Position numbers and translations under genes: made by a program
Part shown: positions 26,857 to 40,400 of the stretch, piece after piece
Numbering within the stretch: position 1 is the stretch's first letter
Layout of the letters: every line of letters begins with the position of its first letter
Assembly: GCF_001894945.1 (NCBI RefSeq)
Contig: NZ_BCXE01000013.1
Location: 1-64,000 of the forward strand
Length of the DNA: 64,000 bases
Origin: Rhodococcus ruber NBRC 15591
Lineage (GTDB): Bacteria; Actinomycetota; Actinomycetes; Mycobacteriales; Mycobacteriaceae
Direction of reading: 5' to 3'
Notes under the pieces: model-generated
The model's input: only the letters and a program-made list of their open reading frames with translations
What the model was told of the DNA's origin: nothing
The model's database searches: none

Positions 26857-29800
26857 GTGTTGCACGAAAGCCCGGTCGCCCACGCACATCTCGGTGCCCC
26901 GCAGCCCACCGGCGCGTTTCCGCTCTCGGCGGCCCAGCGCGGCATCTGGTTCGCCCAGCACCTGGCCGGCGACACGCCCGTCAACATCGCCCAGTACGTC
27001 GACATCACCGGGGATCTCGACCTCGACGCCCTCGAGACTGCCGCGCGTGCGGTCGGACGCGAGTTCGGCACCGGGTTCCTGCGCATCCTCGAGGAGGACG
27101 GTCACCCGTTCCAGACCGTCGTGCACACCGGAGAGCGCCTGACGGTGGTCGACCTGCGGGGCGAAGCCGACCCGGTCGCCGCGGCCCGCGACTGGATGGA
27201 GCGCGACTACACCGCCCCCGTCGACATGTGCACCGACCGGCTCACCGTCACCGCCGTGCTGCGCGTCGGCGACGACCGCTGGTTCTGGTACGCCCGAATC
27301 CACCACATCGCCCTCGACGGCGTCGGAGCGATGACCCTCGTCGCGCGCACCGCCGAGCGCTACACCGCCACCGTCACCGGAACCACGGTGCACGCGCCGC
27401 GCACCGCCGCGCTGCCCGACATCGTCGCCGCGGACGAGGCCTACCGGCGCTCCCCGCGGTTCGAGACCGACCGCGCGTACTGGACCGAACACCTGGCCGG
27501 CCTGAGCGATCCCGTGTCGCTGGCCGGCCGGGGTGCCCCCGCCGACGCGCATCCACTGCTGGTCGGCGCGGAACTTCCCCCCGACACCGAGCAGGCCCTG
27601 CGCGATGCCGCGGCCCGTCGCGGGTCGAGCCTCGCCCCGCTCGTGGTCGCCGCGTTCGGCACCTACCTCGCCCGGATGACCGGCCACGACGAGGTGATGC
27701 TCAGCCTGCCCGTCTCGGCCCGCACCACCGCCGTGCTGCGCCGCTCCGGCGGCATGCTCGCCAACGTCGTGCCGCTGCGGCTGCGGACCGACGCCGCCAC
27801 CGTCGCCTCCGTGATCGCCGCAGCGGAACTCGAGCTGACCGGGGCGCTGCGCCGCCAGCGGTACCGGCAGGAGGACATCGCCCGCGACCTCGGTCTCACC
27901 GGCGACCACGCCGCCGGGTTCGGCCCGTCGGTCAACCTCATGCTGTTCGACCACCAGGTCCGGCTCGGCGCGCTCACCGGCCGGGTCCACGTGCTCACCT
28001 CCGGGCTCATCGAGGACCTCTTCGTCAACCTCTACCCGGGCGGGCACAGCACGCACCTCGACTTCCAGGCCAACCCGAACCTGTACACCCGGGACGAGCT
28101 CGCCGCGCACCACCGACGGTTCCTCGCGTTCCTACACCGTTTCGCCACCGCCGACCCCGGCCGGCGGCTCACCGACCTGGACCTGCTCGGCGACGACGAG
28201 CGCGCGGCCCTCGTCCCGGCCCGCGGCGCCGAGCCGGTGCCCGCCCGCACCCTCGCCGACCTGCTCACCGCCGGGGCGGCCCTCGACCCCGGTGCCGTCG
28301 CCGTGATCGACGGTCCGCGCACCGTGACCTACTCCGAACTGGACACCGCCACCGACCGGCTCGCCCGGCTGCTGCTGACCCGCGGCGCCGGGCCGGAGAC
28401 CACCGTGGCGCTGGCGCTGGCGCGCTCGCTCGACTCGGTGCAGGCCGTGTGGGCGGTCGCCAAGACCGGGGCCGCGTTCGTGCCCGTCGACCCCGGCCAC
28501 CCCCGCGCCCGGCTCGACCACGTCCTGCGCGACAGCGGCGCCCGCATCGGCCTGACCGTCGCCGCGCACCGGGACGGCCTGCCCGAGCACACCGACTGGA
28601 TCGTGCTGGACGACCCCGCGACCGTCGCGGCGGTCGCGGACATGGACGCCGCGCCGATCACCGACCGGATCGTCCGACCCGAGCACGCCGCCTACATCGT
28701 CTACACCTCCGGGTCCACCGGCACCCCCAAGGGCGTCGTCGTCACCCACGCCGGCCTGGCGAACCTCGCCGACGACGCCCGCACGCGGCTCGCCGTCACC
28801 CCCGATTCGCGTGCCACCCACCTGTACTCGCCGGCCTTCGACTCCTCGATCGAGGAGCTGCTGGTGACCTTCGCGGCCGGCGCCACCCTGGTGGTGGTAC
28901 CGCCGCAGGCCTACGGCGGCGCCGAGCTCGCCGAGGTACTGCACGCCGGACGAGTCACCCACCTCGACGCGACCCCGGCCGTGCTCGCAACCCTCGACCC
29001 CGACGAGCACCCCGAGATCGGCACGGTCGTGGTCGGTGGGGACGCCTGCCCGCCCGACCTGGCCGACCGGTGGTCCCGGGGCCGGCAGTTCCTCAACGCC
29101 TACGGCCCCACCGAGGCCACGGTCACCGCCACGTTCGCCGCCCCGCACCGTCCCGGCGCCGGCGTCGACGTCGGAGCACCGATCCGCGGCATGCGCGCCC
29201 TGGTCCTCGACCGGTGGCTGCAGCCCGTGCCGGTGGGGGTGACCGGCGAGCTGTACCTGGCCGGGCCGGGTGTCGCGCGCGGCTACCTCGGCCGCCCCGA
29301 CCTGACCGCGGCCCGCTTCGTGGCCGACCCGTCGGCACCCGGCGAACGCATGTACCGCACCGGCGACCTGGTCCGCTGGCGCGGTGTGTCCTTCGGGCTG
29401 CCAGGACAACCCAAAGGACACACCGGCGGCGCAGCCGCCGCGCTCGAGTTCGCCGGCCGCACCGACCACCAGGTCAAGATCCGTGGATTCCGCGTCGAAC
29501 TCGGCGAGGTCGACGCCGCGCTGCTCCGGCACGACACCGTCGCCCGAGCCGTCACCATCGGCACCTCCACGCCCGCCGGCGCGACCGTCCTCGCCGCCTA
29601 CGTCGTCGGCCGTCCCGGCGCCCCCGTCGACGGTGACGCCCTGCGCGCCGCACTCGCCGCCACCCTGCCCGCCTACCTCGTGCCCGCGGTGATCACCGTA
29701 CTGCCCGAGCTGCCGCTCACCCCCGTCGGCAAGATCGACCGGGCCGCGCTGCCCGCCCCCGACTTCGCCGCCACCGCGACCCCCGGGGGCCGCGCCCCCG

Positions 29801-31400
29801 AAGGCGCACGCGAGGAACTGATCGGCGCGCTGTTCGCCCAGGTGCTCGGGGTGGAACGGGTCTTTGCCGACGACAGCTTCTTCGCCCTCGGCGGCGACAG
29901 CATCGTCGCGATCACCCTGGTCTCCCGCGCTCGTGCCGCCGGACTGCGCTTCACCGCCCGCGACGTCTTCGAACGTCGCACCGTCGCCGCCCTGGCCGCC
30001 GTCGCGGTGGCGGACACCGGCGACGAGCCGGCCCTCGCCGAACTCCCCGGCGGCGGCACCGGCCCGGTCGAGACCACACCGATCGTCGCCGAACTGCTGA
30101 CCGGCGGCGGGCCCGTCGACCGGTACGGACAGGCCGTGCTGATCCGCCTGCCCGAGCACCCCGACCCCGCGCACCTGGCCGGGGCCGTGCAGGCACTGCT
30201 CGATCGGCACGACGCGCTGCGGATGCGGTTGACCGCGGCCCGCACACTCGAGGTGCTCCCGGCCGGTGCGGTCGCCGCCGAGGCGGTGCTGCATCGCACC
30301 CCCGTCGACGAGCCACACGGCGCCGCCGAGGCCGCGCTGGAGGCCGCCGCGGACCGGCTCGACCCCGCCGCCGGGATCGTCGCCCAGTTCGCGTGGCTGG
30401 CCTCGCCCGGCGGCCGCGACGACCTGCTCGTGGCCGTCGTCCACCACCTCGCCGTGGACGCGGTGTCCTGGCGCATCCTGCTGCCCGACCTCGCCGCCGC
30501 CTACACCCACGGCGGTGCCGCGTCCGCCCTCGCCCCGGTCGGCACGTCGCTGCGCCGGTGGGCGCACGGCCTGACCGAGACCGATCGCAGCGACGAATTG
30601 CCACTGTGGGAGCGGATTCTCGCCACGCCCGATCCGGCGCTGGGGGAGCGGCCGTTCGACCCGGCGCGCGACACCGCCGCCACCTCCGCGCAGCTGCGCG
30701 TCCGCGTGCCCGCCGAGGTCACCGACGCCGTCCTGACCGCCGTACCCCAGCGGTTCCACTGCGGCCCCGTCGAGGCGCTGCTCGCCGCGCTCGGCCTGGC
30801 CGCCGAGCGGTGGCGCCGCAACCGTGGCCGCCCCGCCCCCGCGACGCTCGTCGGCGTCGAGGGCCACGGCCGGGAGGAGGCAGCGGTCCCCGGTGCGGAC
30901 CTGTCCCGCACCGTCGGATGGTTCACCACCGTGCACCCGCTGGACGTGGACCTGACCGGGATCGACGTCGACGACGCCTTCGGCGGCGGCGCCGCGGCGG
31001 CCGCGGCGATCCGATCGGTCAAGGAACGACTCGCCGCCGTCCCCGACCACGGCATCGGCTACGGCCTGCTCCGGTACGTCGCCGGGATCCTGCCCGCGCA
31101 TCCGGCACCGCAGATCGCCTTCAACTTCCTCGGCCGCATCGACACCACGGTCGACGCACCGTGGCTGCCGCTCGGCACCGCCGCGACCCGCGAGCCCCGC
31201 ATGCCGCTGCCCGCGGTGCTCGACATCGACGCCGCCGTCGACGCCGACGGACTCGTCGGCACCTTCACCTACGCGACCGGCCTGCTCGACGAGGACGCCG
31301 TCGACGAGTTCGCACAGCTGTGGGTGGCCGCGCTCGCCGCCCTCGCCTGGCACGTCGGCGACCCGGCCGCCGGCGGCCACAGTCCCTCCGACTTCCCGCT
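26857..31400 (+). other. NRPS module 1: C-A-PCP-E
   Basis: C1 about residues 20-445 (HHIALDG at 149-155). A1 about 458-970, with [11 protein letters not shown] at 616 and the A10 lysine K959. Specificity positions read D-S-E-D-V-G-A-V-T-K. Two acidic residues in the pocket (239 E, 278 D in GrsA numbering) suggest a basic side chain such as Orn, Lys or Arg; this is tentative. A 14-residue palindrome-encoded insert occupies residues 843-856. PCP1 carries LGGDSI (S1015), the form usual before epimerases. E about 1072-1510 has [10 protein letters not shown] at 1196, EGHGRE and FNFLGR. Boundaries are approximate. Confidence 0.85.
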
Positions 31401-34400
31401 GGTCGCCGTCCACCAGGACCGGATCGACGAGTGGGAGCGCGACCGGGGAGGCCTGGCCGACCTGTGGCCCCTGTCCCCCCTGCAGGCCGGGCTGCTGTTC
31501 CACACCGGCTACGCCGCCGCGGACGCCCCCGACGACTACACCGTGCAGACCGCGCTCGAACTCGCCGGCACCGTCGACGCCGCCCGGCTGCGCGCCGCGG
31601 CACAGTCCGTGGTCGACCGGCACGACAGCCTGCGCGCCGCCTTCCGTGACACCGCCGCCGGTCCGGTCCAGCTCGTACGGCACACCGCCGTGCTGCCCTG
31701 GCGGGAAACCGACCTCCGCGGCCGCGCCGACACCGACGGCGAACTGGCGCGCATCCTCGACACGGACCGCGCCGACCGGTTCGACCTCACCGCCGCGCCG
31801 CTGCTGCGCATCCACCTCATCCGCACCGCCGACGACCGGTACCGGCTGCTGCTGACCAACCACCACCTCGTCCTCGACGGCTGGTCCACCCCGCTGCTCG
31901 TCGCCGAACTGCTCACCGCCTACGCCGCGGGCGCGGCCGTGCCCGGCCCGGCGCCGTCGTTCCGCAACCACCTGGCCTGGCTCGCCGGCCGGGACGCCGT
32001 CGCCGCGCGGACCGCGTGGGCCCGCGCGCTGGACGGCATCGACGCCCCCACCCTCGTCGCCCCGCACGCCGACGGGGCCGACACCGGCGGCGCCGCCCAC
32101 ACCGTCGAGCTGAGCGCCGAGACCGCCGCCGGACTCGCCGCCGCCACCCGCGCCCACGACGTCACCCTCGCCACCGTCGTGCAGGCGGCGTGGGCGCTGA
32201 CCCTGGCCGAGGTCACCGGCCGCACCGACGTGGTGTTCGGCTCCACCGTCTCCGGCCGACCGCCCGAGCTGCCGGGCGTGGACGCTGTGCTGGGTCTGTT
32301 CGTCAACACCGTGCCGGTGCGGGTGCGCCTGCAGCCCACCGACACCGGCACCGAACTGCTGCGCCGCATCCAGGCCGAACAGGCGGCGCTGCTCGAGCAC
32401 CAGCACCTCGGCCTCCCCGAGATCCACCGGGCGGCCGGCGTCACCGAACTGTTCGACACCCTCGCCGTCGTCGAGTCCTACCCCCTCGACCGCGACGCTC
32501 TCTCCGCACTGGCCGACAGCGCCGGAATGCGCGTTCTCGGCGTCACCGGCGCCGAAGCCACCCCGTACCCCGTGAGCCTGATCGTCGAGCCGGGCGACCG
32601 GCCGCAGCTGAGCCTGCGGTACCGCCCCGCCGCGGTCGGCGACGTCGCCGCCCGCCACCTCGTCGAGCGCTGCGCGCAGCTGCTCGGGGCGCTCGCCCGC
32701 ACCCCGGACCGCCGCATCGCCGCGCTCGGCGCCCCCGGGGTCGCGGCCCCGTTCACCCCCGGCCGGGACCGGGCCGTCACGCTCGCCGAGATCCTCACCG
32801 GCACCGCAACCCGTCACCCGGACGCGGTCGCCGTCGTCACCGATGCCGGCGAGATCACCTACCGCGACCTGAACGACCGGGCCGACGCGCTGGCGGGGCT
32901 GCTCGCGGCGCACGGCGCCGGACCCGGCACGGCCGTCGCGCTGGCGCTCACCCGCTCGTTCGAGTCGGTTCTCGCCGTGTGGGCGGTCGCGAAGACCGGG
33001 GCCGCCTTCGTTCCCGTCGACCCGCGCCATCCACAGGACCGGATCGAGCACATGCTCACCGACTCCGGCGCCCGGCTGGGCGTCACGGTCTCCGCACACG
33101 GTGCCCGGCTCACCGGTGCCGCGGCGACCTGGCTGGTCCTCGACGACCCCGCCACCACCGCCCGCCTCGCCGCGACCCGCCCCGCGGCGACGTCGCCGGC
33201 CCGGGTCGACGACCCGGCCTACCTGATCTACACCTCCGGCTCCACCGGCACCCCGAAGGCCGTCACCGTCACCCATCGCGGCCTGGGCAACCTGGTCGAC
33301 GCCCAGATCGCCGTGCTGGGACTGACCCTCTCGGCCCGCGTCGCGCACGTCGCGTCACCGAGCTTCGACGCCTCCGTGTTCGAACAGCTCGCCGCGTTCG
33401 CCGTCGGCGCCGGGCTCGTCGTCGTGCCGCCGACCGTCGTCGGCGGCGACGAACTGACCGCCCGGCTCACCGCCGCCGCCGTCACCCACCTCGTCGTCAC
33501 CCCCGCGGTGCTGGCCACCCTCGACCCGGCTGCGACCGCCACCGTGCAGACGGTGGGCGTCGCCGGCGAGGCCGTCCCCACCGACCTGGTGCGCCGGTGG
33601 GCGCCCGGCCGCACGATGCTCAACTTCTACGGCCCGACCGAGGCCACCATCTGGGCCACCGTCGCCGACCTCACCGCCGACGCGCCGGTCACGCTCGGCG
33701 CCGGCATCCCCGGCACCGAAACCCTCGTCCTCGACGGCTGGCTCCGGCCGGCGCCGCTCGGCACGGTCGGCGAACTGTACCTGTCCGGCCCCGGTCTGGC
33801 GCGCGGCTACCACGGTCGTGCACCCCTGACCGCGAGCCGGTTCGTCGCGCATCCCCACCGGTCCGGCGCCCGCATGTACCGCACCGGCGACCTCGTGCGC
33901 TGGACCCGCGGCGGCGACGGCCGGCCCGTCCTGGACTATCTGGGCCGCACCGACTTCCAGGTCAAGGTGCGCGGCATCCGCGTCGAGCTCGGCGAAATCG
34001 ACACCGCCCTCACGGCCGACGCCGACGTCGACTTCGCGACCACGGTCGGACGCCCCGGACCCACCGGCTCCACCGTCCTCGTCTCCTACGTGCGGCCCGT
34101 GCCGGGACGCACCCTCGACCCCGACCGGCTGCGGGACCGGCTCGCCGAACAGCTCCCCGCCCATCTCGTGCCCGCCGCGATCGTCGTCCTCGACGAGGTT
34201 CCGCTCACCCCGGTCGGCAAGCTCGACCGGACGGCGCTGCCGGAGCCGGACTTCGGCCGCAGCCGCCGCCCGGCCCGCGCGCCGCGCGGACCCGTGGAGA
34301 CCGCCGCCGCAGCCGCGTTCGCCGAGGTGCTCGGCCTGGCCGACCGCGGTGCCCACGGCTCGTCCTTCGACCTCGGTGCCGACGACTCGTTCTTCGACCT

Positions 34401-37400
34401 CGGTGCCGACGACTCGTTCTTCGACCTCGGCGGCAACTCCCTCGACGCGACCCGCGTGATCGCCCGCGTCAACGCCACCGCCGGCACCGCCCTGGCGGTA
34501 CGCGACCTGTTCGAGGCGCCCACCCCGGCGGCGCTGGCCGCACGCGCCGCGGGCCGCACCGGTGCCGCCGTCGCGCTCGGGCGCCGCGAGCGGCCCGCCC
34601 GCCTGCCGCTCGGACCGGCACAGCACCGGATGTGGGTGCTCAACCAGTTCGACCCCGCCTCCGGCGTCTACAACATCCCGGTGGCGCTGCGCCTGCGCGG
34701 ACCGCTCGACCGCACCGCCCTCGCGGCCGCCTTCGGCGACCTCACCGGCCGGCACGAGAGTCTGCGCACCGTCTTCCCGGCCGATGCGGACGGCCCGCAC
34801 CAGGTGATCGTCGATGCGGTGCCCCCCGCCCTCGACATCGTCGACGTGCCCGCGGACGCGGTCCGTGCCGCGGTGGCGACTTTCGCCGGTGCCGGTTTCG
34901 ACCTGACCGTCGAGCTGCCGGTGCGGGCCCGGGTGCTGCGTCTGGGTGCGCAGGAGCACGTGCTGGTGCTGGTGCTGCACCACATCGCCGCGGACGGGGT
35001 GTCGGTGGCGCCGCTGGCCCGGGACCTGATCGCCGCGTACGCCGCGCGTACCGCGGGGGCGGCGCCGGCGTGGGCGCCGCTGCCGGTGCAGTACGCCGAC
35101 TACACGCTGTGGCAGCGCGAGACGCTCGGCGACCCCGACGACCCCGACTCGACCACCGCCCGGCAACGCGAGTTCTGGACCCGCACGCTGGCCGGCCTCC
35201 CGGACCGCATCGTGCTGCCCGCCGACCGGCCCGGACCCGCGGTGCAGTCCGGCGCGAGCGCCGACGTCGCCTTCACCGTCGCCGCCGACGTGCACGCCCG
35301 GCTGCGACGTCTCGCCCGCACCGAGAACGCCACCGTGTTCATGACCGTGCACGCCGCGCTCGTCGCGCTGCTCTCGCGTCTCGGCGCCGGCGACGACATC
35401 GCGGTGGGCACCGCGGTCGCCGGCCGCGGCGCCGCCGAACTCGACGACCTGGTCGGGATGTTCGTCAACACCGTGGTCCTGCGCACCCCGGTGCGTCCCG
35501 AGGTCACGTTCGCCGACCTGGTGGCGCAGGTGCGCGAGGCCGACCTGGCCGCGTTCGCCCACGCCGACCTGCCGTTCGACCAGGTGGTCGAGGCGGTGCG
35601 CCCGGCCCGCTCGACCGCGCACCACCCGCTGTTCCAGGTCTCCCTCGCGCTGGCCGACTTCGCGGCACCCACGCTCGAGCTCGACGGGCTCGGGATCGCC
35701 GTGGAGGACATCGCCCGGGACTCCTCGCAGTTCGATCTCGCACTCGAGCTGCGCGAACACACCGGCGACGACGGACGGCCCGCCGGGCTGGACGCCACCC
35801 TCACCTACGCGACCGACCTGTTCGACCACGACACCGCCCGCACCCTCGCCGCGCGGTTCGTGCGCCTCCTCGCCACCGTCACCACCGACCCGGCCGTCCC
35901 CGTCGGGGACGTGGAGCTGCTCGACGCCGCCGAGTCCGCCGAGCTGGCCGCCACCGCCGGCCCGGCCGGTATCGGGCCGTGGCTGCTGCCCACGCTGCTC
36001 GCGGCCGCCGCCGCCGCACACCCCGCGCGCCCGGCCGTGCGTGCCGACGGCACCACCTGGACCTACCGGGAACTCGACGACGCCGCCGGCCGGCTCGCGC
36101 ACCGGCTCGTCGCCGCCGGGGTGGGGCCGGACGTGCGCGTGGCCCTCGCGCTGCCCCGCTCCGCGGAGTCGGTGCTCGCCGTGTGGGCCGTCGCCAAGGC
36201 CGGCGGTGCCTTCGTGCCCGTCGATCCGGCGTACCCGGCCGAGCGCATCGCGCACATGCTGCACGACAGCGGCACCACACTCGGACTGACCACGGCCGCG
36301 CACCGGGCCGCGCTGCCCGGCGCGCTCACCTGGCTCGAGCTCGACGACCCGGCGGTGCGGGCCGCATACGCCGACGACTCGGCCGCACCGTGGACCGATG
36401 CGGACCGGACCCGGCCGCTGCATCCCGAGCACGCCGCCTACCTGATCTACACCTCCGGCTCGACCGGCACCCCGAAGGCCGTCACCGTCACCCACCGCGG
36501 GCTGGCGAACATCGTGCGCGCCCAAGCCGACTCGCTCGACGTCGGGCCGGATGCGCGGGTCCTCGGCTTCGCCTCGCCCAGTTTCGACGCAGCGATCTTC
36601 GAACAACTGGCCGCCTTCGGCGCCGGGGGCTGCCTGGTGTCGGTCCCGCCCGGCATCGTCGGGGGCACCGAACTCGCCGCTCTCCTCGAGGCCGAGCAGG
36701 TGACGCACGCGGTCCTCACCCCGTCGGTGCTCTCGACGCTGGACTCGGCGGAGTCGACCTCGGTCCGGGTGCTCGCGGTGGCCGGCGAGGCGGTCGGTAC
36801 GGACCTGGTGGAGCGGTTCGCCGGGGGCCGGACGATGCTGAACCTGTACGGGCCGACGGAGGCCACGATCTGGGCGACCGCGTCGTCGGCACTGACGGCG
36901 GGCCGGGCACTGACGATCGGATCCGCCGTGCGCGGCGTGACGCCGCTGGTGCTCGACGACCGGTTGCGGCCCGTCCCGGTCGGTGTGGCGGGGGAGTTGT
37001 ACCTCGCCGGCGACGGGCTGGCGCGCGGCTACCACGGGCGGCCGGGACTGACCGCGGCCCGGTTCGTGGCGCATCCGCAGGGCGCGCGGATGTACCGCAC
37101 CGGGGACGTGGTGCGGTGGGTGCACGCCGCCGGCCGGCTCGAGCTCGAGTACGTCGGCCGCAGTGACCACCAGGTCAAGATCCGCGGAATGCGGATCGAG
37201 GTGGGGGAGGTCGACGCGGCGCTGGCCGGGCTGCCGGAGGTCGACCGCGCGGTGACGGTGGGCCGGCCCGGACCGGCCGGGTCGCCGGTACTGGTGTCGT
37301 ACGTGCTCGCGGCGACCGGGTGCGCCCCGACGGCCGAGGCGCTGCGGGCCCGGATGTCCGAGTTGCTGCCGGCCCATCTCGTGCCGGCGGCGCTCGTCGT

Positions 37401-40400
37401 GCTCGACGAGTTGCCGCTGACGCCGGTGGGCAAGCTGGACCGGGCGGCCCTGCCCGAGCCCGTGTTCGCCGCCGGCGCGGGGCGTGCCCCCCGCACACCG
37501 GCCGAGGAGGCCGTGGTCGCCGCGTTCGCCCAGGTGCTGGATCTGGACCGGGTGGGCATCGACGACTCGTTCTTCGACCTCGGCGGCAACTCGCTCGACG
37601 CCACCCGCGTCGTCGCCCGCCTGAACTCCGCCCTGGCGGTGCGCGACCTGTTCGAGGCGCCCACCCCCGCGGCGCTGGCCGTGCGCCTGCTCGAGCGTCC
37701 CGCGCCGAGGATCGCCCTCACGGCCCGGCCCCGCCCGGCCCGGGTGCCCCTCGGACCGGCGCAGCAGCGCATGTGGGTGCTCAACCAGCTCGACCCCACC
37801 TCCGCGGCGTACAACATCCCCGTCGCGTTGCGCCTGTCCGGTCCGATCGACGCCGCGGCGCTCGCCGCGGCGTGGCGGGACGTGACCGACCGGCACGAGA
37901 GCCTGCGCACCGTCTTCCCCGCCGATGCGGACGGCCCGCACCAGGTGGCCGTCGACGCCGGGAACGTGCTCGACTTCACCGAGGCACCCGCCGACGTGCA
38001 TGCCGCGGTGGCGGGTTTCGTCGGTGCCGGTTTCGACCTGACCGTCGAGCTGCCGGTGCGGGCCCGGGTGCTGCGTCTGGGTGCGCAGGAGCACGTGCTG
38101 GTGCTGGTGCTGCACCACATCGCCGCGGACGGGGTGTCGGTGGCGCCGCTGGCCCGGGACCTGATCGCCGCGTACGCCGCGCGTACCGCGGGGGCGGCCC
38201 CGGGGTGGGCGCCGCTGCCGGTGCAGTACGCCGACTACACGCTGTGGCAGCGCGACATCCTCGGTGACGAGACCGATCCGCGGTCGACCGCCGCGCGTCA
38301 GCGCGACTTCTGGGTGAGCACCCTCGCCGGGCTCCCCGACCGGATCACCTTGCCCACCGACCGGCCGCGCCCGGTCGTGCAGTCCATGGCGAGCGCCGAT
38401 GTGGCTCTCGCAGTCGACGCCGACGTGCACGCCCGGCTGCGGGCCGTCGCCGCCACCGAACACGCCACCGTGTTCATGACCGTGCACGCCGCGCTCGTCG
38501 CGCTGCTCTCGCGTCTCGGCGCCGGCGACGACATCGCGGTGGGCACCGCGGTCGCCGGTCGCGGTGCCGCCGAACTCGACGACCTGGTCGGGATGTTCGT
38601 CAACACCGTGGTCCTGCGCACCCCGGTGCGTCCCGAGGTCACGTTCGCCGACCTGGTGGCGCAGGTGCGCGAGGCCGACCTGGCCGCGTTCGCCCACGCC
38701 GACCTGCCGTTCGACCAGGTGGTCGAGGCGGTGCGCCCGGCCCGCTCGACCGCGCACCACCCGCTGTTCCAGGTTTCCCTCGCGCTGGCGAACTTCGAGG
38801 AGCCGGAGCTCGAGGTCGCGGGCCTGCGCATCGCACTGCAGGACGTCGCCCACGAGTCCTCACCGTTCGACCTGAGTCTGACACTGCGCGAACGCACGAC
38901 CGCGAACGGCGAACCCGCCGGAATCGAGGTGAGCCTCGGCTACGCCACCGACCTGTTCGACGACGCCACCGCCCGGACCCTCGCCGCCCGCTTCGGCCGG
39001 CTGCTGACGGCGGTCGCCGAGAACCCGCACGCCACGATCGGCGACGTCGACCTGCTCGATCCGCGGGAGGCCGACGAACTGCGGGCCGGCACGGGCCCGG
39101 AGCCCGTCGCCCCGGTGACCCTGCCGGAACTGCTGCACGCCGCGGCGACGGCGCGACCCGAGGCCGTCGCCGTGGTCACCGACGACCGGCAGGTCACCTA
39201 TCGCGAACTCGACGCCCGCGCGGCGCTGCTCGCCGACGCCCTCGCTGCGCGGGGTGCCGGCCCCGGCACCCTCGTCGCGCTGGCACTGACCCGATCGTTC
39301 GACTCGGTGCTCGCGGTGTGGGCGGTCGCCCGAACGGGCGCGGCGTTCGTGCCCGTCGACCCCCGGCACCCGCAGGAACGGATCGAGTACATGCTCGCCG
39401 ATTCCGGTGCCGTCCTGGGGGTGACCGTGACCGAGCACCACGACCGCCTGCCCGCCTCGCTCGGGTGGCTGGTGCTCGACGGCCCGGCTGCCGACACGCG
39501 TCTCGCGCTCGTCCCGCAGCGGCCGCGGGCCACGGCCGTGCACGTCGACGACCCCGCCTACCTGATCTACACCTCAGGTTCGACCGGCGCTCCCAAGGCG
39601 GTCACCGTCACCCACCGCGGACTGGGCAATCTCGTCGCCGCGCAGCGGGAGACCCTGGCGCTGACCCCGCAGGCCCGGGTCGCGCACATCGCGTCGCCGA
39701 GTTTCGACGCCGCGGTGTTCGAGCAACTCGCCGCGTTCGCCGTCGGCGCCCGGCTCGTGGTCGTCCCGCCCACCGTCGTCGGCGGCACCGAACTCGCCGA
39801 CCGGCTCCGCGCGGCCCGGGTCAGCCATCTCGTCGTCACCCCCGCCGCGCTGTCGACGCTCGACCCGGCCGCCCTGACCTCGGTCGAGGTGCTGGCCGTG
39901 GCCGGGGAGGCGACCGGACCGGAACTCGTGGACCGGTTCGGCGAGGGCCGGACGATGCTGAACCTGTACGGACCGACGGAGGCCACGATCTGGGCGACGG
40001 CCGGCCCGCTGGTGCCGGGCCGGGCGGTGACGATCGGATCGGCCGTGCGCGGCGTGACGCCGCTGGTGCTCGACGCCCGCCTGCGGCCGGTACCCGCCGG
40101 CGTGACGGGCGAACTCTACCTGGCCGGGGCCGGGCTGGCGCGGGGCTACCACGGGCGGGTGGGGCTGACCGCGAGCCGCTTCGTCGCCCGTCCCGATCAG
40201 CCGGGGGAGCGGATGTACCGCACCGGGGACCTCGTGCGGTGGGTGCGGGCCGGGGGCCGGCTCGAGCTCGAATACCTCGGGCGCGGTGACCACCAGGTCA
40301 AGGTCCGCGGGATGCGCGTCGAGGTCGGGGAGATCGACGCGGCGCTCACGGCCCTGCCCGAGGTCGACTTCGCGGTCACCGTCGGGCGGCCCGGACCGTC

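Noticed and set aside
29383-29424. Terminal inverted repeats of an insertion sequence or MITE
   Set aside because: The whole element is 42 bp with no internal sequence and no target duplication that can be distinguished; it is reported as a palindromic insert instead.
28132-38853. Very long open frames on the minus strand across the NRPS (over 1700 codons each)
   Set aside because: They are the usual antisense shadow of a high-G+C gene with strong third-position bias; their translations are low-complexity Gly/Arg/Val-rich without domain motifs.
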